DNA from: Dendrobium chrysotoxum
Lineage: Eukaryota; Streptophyta; Magnoliopsida; Asparagales; Orchidaceae
NCBI GenBank assembly: GCA_019925795.1
Contig: CM034310.1
Location: forward strand, 14,900,764-14,964,763
Length of the DNA: 64,000 nucleotides
Direction of reading: 5' to 3'
Part shown: one piece after another, positions 56,691 to 64,000 of the stretch
Numbering within the stretch: position 1 is the stretch's first letter
How the letters are laid out: each line of letters opens with the position of its first letter
Program-made: the position numbers and the translations under genes
Notes under the pieces: model-generated
Seen by the model: only the letters and a program-made list of their open reading frames with translations
What the model was told of the DNA's origin: nothing
Databases searched by the model: none

Positions 56691-57010
56691 AACACCAATT
56701 TTTAAGCAAATTGAAACACCATCTTTAAAGTAATTTATATCTAGCATGTGGGCAGAAATTTAATGTTGTATCCTTTGTCACAGAGTTGACTTATGCTTAG
56801 CAAGTTGTGTTTCAATCCATCTACAAGAAAAATATTATCAATAATGAAATTTTTTGAATCACCAATTATACCTGCTCCTACCACCTTCCTGGTGGTGTTG
56901 TCTCCAAGTGTAACCTTGCCTCCAGCTCTGGTCTCCAGCGAAATGAACTAATTTAGATCTCCCATCATATGTCTTAAACATCCACTGTCCAGGTACCACA
57001 TGCTCTCATG
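56691..57010 (-). pseudogene. copia protease and pre-integrase region (element 3)
   Basis: The active-site triad D-S-G is intact at 56,981-56,998 within MWYLDSGCLRHM. A stop lies about ten codons later, and a short deletion near 56,740 removes sequence before the pre-integrase block. Confidence 0.75.
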
Positions 57011-58850
57011 AGGCCTTTTGTGAGAACACACCTATAAAATTATCAAACGCCAGATTTAGGAACCCAAATAGGTTTAGGTTCCTTCTTATGAAAAGAAGAA
57101 TACAATACATGTGTGCTATGCTGTGAAGCATGTAATTTGGGTCTCCACACCTAATGTGTACTACGATGAATCATATAGGTGTGTGGGATATGTCCTAGCA
57201 TGCCACAAGAAAAATATCTAACTCTAGGAAAAGGATTAACTAATCTACGTGGGTGATAGTGCCTCTTCCTAGGTGTGTATGAAACATGCTTTAATAATTT
57301 TGAAACAGATTCTTCAAAAGGTGGAGGTGCATAAAATTATGCAAAAGTAGGAGGTGTTTATTTTTCTCAAGAATATAAATTTTTAGTTTTAGAAATTTAG
57401 TTTTCTTTGTGAGACTTATAATTTCAAACTTCAATGCTCCATTACTACTCTCCACTTCACATGTCATGTTGTCTAATTCTTTAAAAGCTTTTTCTAAATC
57501 AACATGCGAGGTTTTCAGTAAATCATGCTCAACAATTAAATCAAAATACTTTTTGTTCAACTCATCAAATTTATCAAGTAGTGACATGTGATTACAATCA
57601 CAGTAGAATGATCTTTAATCAAAATTTCATGCTCTTTTGTAAATTCAGAAATTCTAGTTTCAGGCTAACATGAGTTTTCTTAAGCTTCCTATACGATGAA
57701 TAGATTTTTTTAGAAACTTCAAGTAATTGATCGTAAGTAAGTTCACATACCTCTTCTTGATCATACTGACCAGGATGATCATCAACCATCAGACACAAAT
57801 TTGTAGTCTCCTCCTCAGCTTCAGTCTCAGAGGAGTCAGATGCAGAATCTGCCAGAATGCCTTTTGAATCTGCTTCTCGTCCTTCCTAAACTTGACTTTC
57901 TCCTCACCCTTCTCCTTACTTGGGTGAGCCTTATGTGTAGGACAATTAGCCTTTACATGTCCAGGCTTCTTGTATTTAAAACAAATAGTATTAGATAAAC
58001 TTTTAAAATTTTTATTAGACTTACCCTTGTTCCACTTCTGAAAGTTCTTATGTTTCTTCCTTAGAAAGCTTTTGAATTGCCTAGCGATTAAGACAACATC
58101 ATCGCTATCAGACCCGAAAGAGTCAGTGTCAGTATCGTTGGCCTTCAGCGCCATAGTTTTCTCCTTCTTCTTCTCACCTGCATCAAGCTGTCTTTGGTTC
58201 ACCCCTTGCTTGTAAGATATGAGTGATCTAAGTAAGTTATCAATAGAATAAGTATTCAAATCTTTAGATTCAGTGATTGCAATTATCTTAACATCATACA
58301 AAGAAGGCAAACATCTAAGATTTTTGTTCACTCTTTCATAATTAGTGAGTTCTCTTCCTAAAGCATATAGAGAAGTGACAATTTGAGTGAACCTAGTATA
58401 CATTTTAGAAATCGATTCACTAGGTTTCATGCGAAAGAGTTCATAGTCATGAAGTAAGATGTTCAATCTAGATTGCTTAACCTCAGATGTACCTTCATAA
58501 GTGATGCACAATCTATCCCAAATTTCTTTACCAGTTGTACAAGTAGAGACACACATGTAATCCTTAAATTTTAAGGCACAGAAAAAATAGTTCAAACATT
58601 TGGCATTCAGTTGGGCTAAGTCCCGATCATCAAGAGTCCATTCAGTGAAAGGCAGTTCAGTTTTAACATTATTAACCATTCTAAAAGGTGCTTCATAGCC
58701 ATCTTTAATAAGCATCCACATGCGATAATCAATTGATTGTAAAAAGGTGGACATGCGAGTTTTTCAAAAATCAAAAGGTATGTTATCAAATAATGGTGGT
58801 CGTGTAATTGAATAACCTTCAACAATATTGCGATTACCAAAGTTAGTCAT
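57011..58850 (-). pseudogene. Sirevirus gag (element 3)
   Basis: The ATG is at 58,848-58,850, 42 bases past the PBS. One frame runs from there to 57,789 with a single TGA near codon 29 (about 58,764-58,766). The capsid-like part is followed by a Lys/Ser-rich segment and a knuckle reading CFKYKKPGHVKANC, with the second Cys replaced by Tyr. After a single-base frameshift near 57,855 the acidic, coiled-coil-like extension follows (about 57,290-57,850, with LLDKFDELNKKYFDLIVEHD). The region 57,011-57,290 is degenerate. Length and layout match elements 1 and 2. Confidence 0.85.
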
Positions 58851-58891
58851 GAATCAAATTCAAAAGTTTTTAATCTTAATTTTTGAATCCC

Positions 58892-58903
58892 GCTCTGATA
58901 CCA
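58892..58903 (-). promoter_or_regulatory. Primer-binding site for initiator Met-tRNA (element 3)
   Basis: Minus-strand TGGTATCAGAGC, two bases from the LTR end at 58,906. Confidence 0.95.
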
Positions 58904-59227
58904 CTTGAAAGTTTGATAGGGATGTTAAGCCCTTATGAACTAGTCCCGAGGCTAACCAAGAGAAGGGGTGAATTGGTAGTTTTAAAAATTTGAGAGCAAA
59001 ATAACGATTACAAAAAAAATTTTGAATGTTTTAAAACTTTTATAGTCATGTGATGTTGTGCAGATGTTTAACGATAACATAATAATAAGAACAATCACAC
59101 AATCACCAACAAAAAATAAGTGTGAAAAATAATTGAAAAGAACACACTAGATTTTATAGTCGTTCGATCAACTTGACCTACGTCTACTCCCCGGAGCCTC
59201 CCCTCCGGGTATTGCACTAACACAAAG

Positions 59228-59400
59228 TGAGTCTCCTTTTGCTCCCACAGTAATACGGAGAAGCTTGTACAAGAACTCCTTTCCATAAACCCGATGAGGC
59301 AGAGAACCTAAACTCCTTTTGCTCCTCCTGAAGCAGGCAAAGAACCCGAACTCCTTTTGCTTCCTTCTGAAGAAGACAGAGAACCCGGATCTTCTTATGA
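59228..59400 (-). repeat. Tandem ~40-bp hairpin units (5' LTR of element 3)
   Basis: On the minus strand three units GGTTCTCTG(T/C)C, with stems CTTC/GAAG and GCTTC/GAGC-type, then CATCGGGTTTATG-type decayed unit and TACTGTGGGAGCA. Confidence 0.75.
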
Positions 59401-59649
59401 ATGATCCCACCAAGAACAACCAGCAAGATAAGAGACGACGACTGGAGAAGATGACTCTGATCCTTACATGGAGCAACCTTTATGAATCCCTCACAAACTC
59501 CCCCTCATAAGATCCTCTCTCTCTCCTAAGCACTCTCTCTCTCTCTCTAGATTTTCTCTGGTAAGGAAAGTGGCAAAAGATTTTTCTTGTTGAAAGAAAA
59601 ACATATTTTAAAGGAGGGCTAAAAAATTTTCCTAAATCTCAACTGGTCG

Positions 59650-60465
59650 TTAAATATCGTCCAGGACAATCGCTCGATTGTCCTGTATGATCAGTTCAAA
59701 ATCACATGTATCAGCCTGGACGATCTGGTTCCTCTGGACGATTAGTAGATAAGAGTTGTTCATATCGTCCCGTACAATTCGGCAATCGTCTGGGATGATT
59801 AGTGTAAATCAGGAATTTCGTCCAGAAGACAGCTCTGGTCATCCAGGGGAACTTGTGCTGGACGATCTCAAAATGACTTAATCGTCTAGGATGATATGTC
59901 TATCGTCCTGTACGATTAGTTCAAAAAGTGCCAAAATCATTCGGTTCACAGCTCTGGACATACAGGTCATAACATGCTGGATAATTTCAAAATGACTTAA
60001 TCGTCCAGGATGATATGGGTATCATCCCGTACGATTAGTTCAAAAATGGGATTATCATCCTACACACAGTTTTGGACGTACAGGTGATAGGCACTGGACG
60101 GTCAGAATTTTTAACACATCGTCACATATGATCCTGTGATCATCCAAGACGATATGATCGAATCAATAAAACTTAATTACTTTCCTTAATCACTAGACTA
60201 ATTTAGGCATGATTGTAATGGATCATCCAGGATGATACACGCATCGTACGGGACGATCATACCAAATCTCTAAAAATAAAATTTTGCCTAACTTAATCTG
60301 GTGGCTGAGAATTTCTGATTTGAGCCTGTTGTCCGGTACGATCCAAGGATCATCCAGGATGATCTGCTTAATCAGATCGACTTAACTTGGTTGCCCTAAT
60401 TAGGGTTTCTATTTTCACTAAATCGTCCAAGATGATGTGAATATCATCCAAGACGATCTGAGCAA
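59650..60465 (-). repeat. Type B palindrome array (5' LTR of element 3)
   Basis: Better preserved than its partner at 49,715-50,525 at several sites, for example ATCGTCCTGTACGAT near 59,902 and ATCGTACGGGACGAT near 60,243. Confidence 0.8.
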
Positions 60466-60727
60466 AAAATGAACAGAAACTCTAACTCACTAAAACTCTC
60501 CCCCTGAGTGTGTGCGTGCAAGATTACTTAGCTAGGGGATCAATTACATTACATTTGACTCAAGAAAGGCAAAAATTTATAATTAAACACATGCGGACCC
60601 GATCTTGAGTTAGCTTGGATTGCATTTGATCTTTTATACCTGAAATGATTAGCCAAGCAAAACAAAATACAAACATATTTTTCATCATCAAAATTATACT
60701 TCTTGAATCCAAATTTGCAACAATAAA

Positions 60728-61324
60728 TATGAGGATTATCCACTTTAAATATGATCTATTATTTATATAATGTAGACTTGAATACAATTTGTTTCTTATA
60801 TAATTATACTGAGTTCTATAGTAGTAAGTTTTGAATAGTCTACTGAGTAAGTGGTTGCTTACCCTACATATTTATGAATATTTTCAAGAAAGGAATAATT
60901 GGTAGATAAGTGTTAAGAAGATTGGGATGGTTTACTTTATCTCATTTATGTTCATTTTTTTATATGTGATAAGTTAAATTTTATGTATATATGATATATA
61001 AAAAAGTTAAAAATAATGAACCCTTAACATTAAGAGGGGGAAGACCATGGTTAGGGTTCTAGTTAGGCGACAATTGTATAGAGCACAGTAGGGGCTATGA
61101 CATCAGTTTTTATAGAATAATTTTCCATCTTTGTATCCCAGTTGATGGGAATCACAAAGTAGAATATACGTACCAAGAAATAATTAAGTTGATAACCACA
61201 TGTAGACATTTCTTAGGCTGTAGCCTCCTTAATTTTAGGGTGTTTTTGAGCCTATAGTGGCTAAAAATTGGTTATTAAGGATGAACATGTCATTTGATAG
61301 TATGTAGTTATTTATTTAGTTGGA
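60728..61324 (+). pseudogene. Rest of chromovirus LTR, leader and a second gag fragment
   Basis: 60,728-60,880 continues the LTR interrupted at 48,998; TACTGAGTAAGTGGTTGCTTAC near 60,840 is typical of the end part of gypsy LTRs. From about 60,890 the sequence matches 43,780-44,190, including ATTGGTTATTAAGG and TTTGATAGTATGTAGT at the gag start region. It stops at about 61,320 where the minus-strand long LTR begins. Confidence 0.6.
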
Positions 61325-64000
61325 GTTTGAAAAAGCAATTTGAAAAGTTAATTTTCTTTGGGAGAACTTAATTTTTGGGATTTTAATTTTAAAATCAAAC
61401 ATATTATTATGAACGATATATTGCCCCAAGAGGCAAAAATATCATTCCCTAATAGGTTTAGACAACAAAACTGAAAGTTTCATCCTGATTATAATAGTCA
61501 AATTCAAGGAAGAACTACATATGACCTTGAAGGGTCAAAATGATGTTATATCTGTATTTAACTATTATAATCTGGATGAGATATCATTATTTTTATACTC
61601 AAAGTTATAATAATAAATGATAAATCTTCTCAAGGGAAGAAAATATCACCTATTGTCGATCATTCGAACATGATGATAATGAATATCTTCAATTATAATT
61701 TTCTCAAAGAAGATTAATTAAATTTTTAAAATTGATCATGGTTCTAAATCTCCTATGAACGTAAGCCCTAGTAGTTAATTACATCATAAAAAACTAGAGT
61801 TTCCTATAAAAACTTTTAATTAAAATAATAACAGAAATTTTTTTTTGAGATTCTCGAGGAGTGATATTAAAAGAGGTGAGGAAGGAATTTTAACTGGAAT
61901 TGAGTCAAAATTTGAACATTTTTTTCTGGAGGTCAAAAAATGAAAAGTAGGAGGTGCTTTAGGATTTTAAAACATTTCAGAGGCACCCTAATCTACCTTA
62001 TATATTGGGCTTTAAGTTTTGGATCGAACAAAATTTTAGTTCAAGTTGTTAATTTATTAAAAAGTTAGGATTATATTCCCAGAAGTTGGAAACTTATGAT
62101 TTTGGGTATACCCTGGATCCTAAGTCTAATTTGGGCACTAAACAACAGTAGCCCGAACTTAGCTAATATAGTGCAAAATCTAGACTTATCTCGGCCTGGA
62201 ATGGGGAACTAACCACCTAAGCACTTTAAAACCATGACTCTAGTCTTTTTATGAAAGAGTGATAGGCTGTTAATTAAGTTTTGAGGAGTTGGGGATGACT
62301 TCTAGAGAGGATCCTAAGTGGCCCATCAAATCAATTTGTATATTATAGAAATAAATAAATAATAACATCAATCAATCAATTTTTAACCAATACGCAGTAA
62401 AAACCATGAAAAACTTGGCACATAATAGCAAAAAAGTAAACACAAGCCTAGCCTAGATCTAGAGTCGGTTGTCCTAGCAAACCATCTAAACTGTGTACAG
62501 AAGGCTGTGTGGCTTGGATATGTCATAAACTAGGTAATTTATTAAGGTTATCTACTATTTTGATTGGTTGAAAGTCAAAAGGATTTAAGTTTGAGTTTAA
62601 GTATTAGTGATTTAAAAGTTAATTTTAGAATTTATTTTAAGTGTTAAATGATTACCACCTTTGTTTACACTAAGGCTGTGAAGTTTATTTCACCTTCCTT
62701 AGGGTTAAGCTAAGAGCCTTGTAGGCTGGGGTTACCTACTAGTAACCAGTTTGATTAAATTAATTTACTTGATTAGAAATTAAAGGATTAATAATTTGTT
62801 TGATTAAATTAATTGGTTGTTGGATTTTAAGGATTAAGTTAATTTAAATTTTTCATTAACCAGTTTGTGGTGTTATCATAGTGGGCTCGAGGAACCAAGT
62901 CTCTTGAGGACACTTAGCCCTATAGCTCAAGGTAGTCCAACCTATAAATAAGGTTAATGTAGTTGAATTAAGGATTTTAATTTAATTAAGTGATTAATAA
63001 TCAATTAATTTTAAGATTTTACACTACATTAAATCTATTCTGGGCCTTATCACAGTGGGCTCGAGGAACCAGGTCTCTTGAGGACCCTAAGCCTCACAGC
63101 TCAAGATACTCCATCCTAAAAATTTCATCTTTGGATTTCTTGTTATGTATTAATTATTGGTTAATTACTTTTATTAATCAAGTTAATATTTTATGGAGTT
63201 TTAGTTAATTTTTAAATTTTTTAGAATTTTTGAAATTATTTAATACATTAATTTAAAGAGTAAAAACTTGACTTTTCAAATTAAAATGAATTCTAAAAAA
63301 TTCAGTATTTTTCCTAAATATAATACCCTAAGGTGAGTAATTAGACACTAAGTTTGCTGGATTTGAATTTTTCTATATTAAGTTATAAAGTTTTAAAGTT
63401 TTGACTTAAATTTGAACTACGGTTGACTGAACAATTGACTTTTTTACTTTAACTTATTTTTGGGGGTTTAATATTTTAGAAAATATTAGACGCCAAATGG
63501 AGTCTAAGGGCTTTGAGTTTGACCAATTTGGAATTTTTTAGCATTTATTCTGAATTTTAAAAGTTTGGTTGATTAATTAAATAAATTATTAATTAAAAGA
63601 GATTTTAATAGATTTGATCCAAATTGATTCCAAACTTCTTAAAATTACTCCCAAAGATTAGGGATGACCCAAGAGAGTGTTCTTAAGTGTTTGAGATTTT
63701 TTTTAAAAAAAATTTAATTATTTTTAATTAATAAAATTAATTAATTATTAATTTTTATTAAAAATTAAAGTTCAAAATCAGAATCAATTGATGGGGCTTT
63801 TAATTTTTCTAGGTAGAGGGTTAAATTTTGATTAATTTGATATATTAATTAAAAATTTTGGAGTTAATTTGAATTTATTATGATTTTTAAGAGTTCTAAG
63901 CATAACTAAGGGGTTAATCTTGAATTAGTTAGATTTCACACCTAATGACTTTTAAAATCAGTAAATTCATGGCCTAAGGTGAGTAGTGTCACTATGTTTT
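61325..64000 (-). repeat. Long non-coding LTR of the Tat/Ogre-like family, copy C (continues beyond window)
   Basis: Reverse complement of the right-hand half of copy A. Landmarks are ATCATTCCCTAATAGG (61,450) against 13,520, GGTTTGCTAGGACAACCGAC-type box (62,465-62,490) against 11,260, the paired ~80-bp modules at 62,868-62,940 and 63,045-63,118, and the GGTTACCTACTAGTAACC region (62,730-62,747) against 10,997. No gene; 62,990-63,208 is a chance frame. Confidence 0.65.

Larger units (their letters stand above)
58906..60722 (-). repeat. 5' LTR of element 3 (type B)
   Basis: 1,817 bp, TGTTGCAAATT ... ACTTTCA on the minus strand. Hairpin units lie at 59,228-59,400 and palindromes at 59,650-60,465. 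Open frames at 59,095-59,510 are products of the hairpin repeat. Confidence 0.95.
48999..60727 (-). mobile_element. Element 3: complete Sirevirus-like copia (type B), target duplication ATAAA
   Basis: The element is 49,004-60,722 (11,719 bp). ATAAA is at 48,999-49,003 and 60,723-60,727. The 3' LTR is 49,004-50,784, PPT 50,785-50,800, extra ORF 51,045-52,177, pol to 54,092, gag from 58,850, PBS 58,892-58,903, and 5' LTR 58,906-60,722. In the first ~190 bases the LTRs differ at about 14 sites, mostly transitions. All genes have stops or frameshifts. Confidence 0.95.

Overview
This window looks like heterochromatic, probably pericentromeric or gene-poor, DNA of a flowering plant. It is AT-rich and I see no convincing host gene, tRNA or rRNA. 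Nearly everything readable is a plant retrotransposon or a remnant of one, stacked in nests. The plant assignment rests on primer-binding sites complementary to plant initiator Met-tRNA, on Ty1/copia proteins of Sirevirus type, on Ty3/gypsy proteins of two plant lineages, and on a plant RTE-type LINE. I cannot name the species.

Layout. 1-4,026 is the internal region of a Sirevirus-like copia element on the minus strand (element 1), followed by its LTR (4,027-5,228), a foreign 3' leader (5,229-5,890) and a plus-strand LTR fragment (5,890-6,678). From 6,680 to about 42,500 lies what I read as one old Tat/Ogre-like gypsy element. Its very long non-coding 5' LTR is about 6,680-13,700 and a short piece of its 5' internal region is about 13,700-14,205. 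Archaeal-type RNase H and integrase remnants lie at 28,560-30,200, then a higher-order minisatellite (30,255-31,265), then the long 3' LTR (31,343 to about 42,500). Inside this host element sit a plus-strand Sirevirus (element 2, 14,206 to about 27,257), which itself received an RTE LINE (about 22,680-25,723). Three LTRs are lodged in the 3' LTR of the host: a minus LTR at 32,357-35,971, split by a plus solo LTR at 32,999-34,694 with a perfect 5-bp target duplication, and another minus LTR at 36,181 to about 37,975. From 43,580 to 47,385 is a deleted chromovirus-type gypsy with its LTR from 47,386. A complete minus-strand Sirevirus (element 3, 49,004-60,722, target duplication ATAAA) is inserted in that LTR. 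The window ends with another chromovirus gag piece and a minus-strand copy of the long Tat-like LTR (61,325-64,000).

How the parts relate. The Sireviruses have the order LTR, PBS, gag (UBN2-like, CCHC, coiled coil), protease, integrase, RT, RNase H, spacer, an extra ORF of unknown function, polypurine tracts, LTR. They fall into two LTR types with the same plan. Type A carries arrays of a GTAC-centred palindrome (TTCGTACWGTACGAA). Type B carries arrays of ATCGTCCWGGACGAT. In both types the same palindrome as in the LTR also fills the spacer just before the extra ORF. Both also carry tandem ~40-bp units that can each fold into a hairpin whose stem bases change in a paired manner between units. 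These linked features, together with the extra ORF, are my best candidate for an under-described system in this window. All coding regions are broken by stops or frameshifts except that the LINE ORF has a single nonsense codon.
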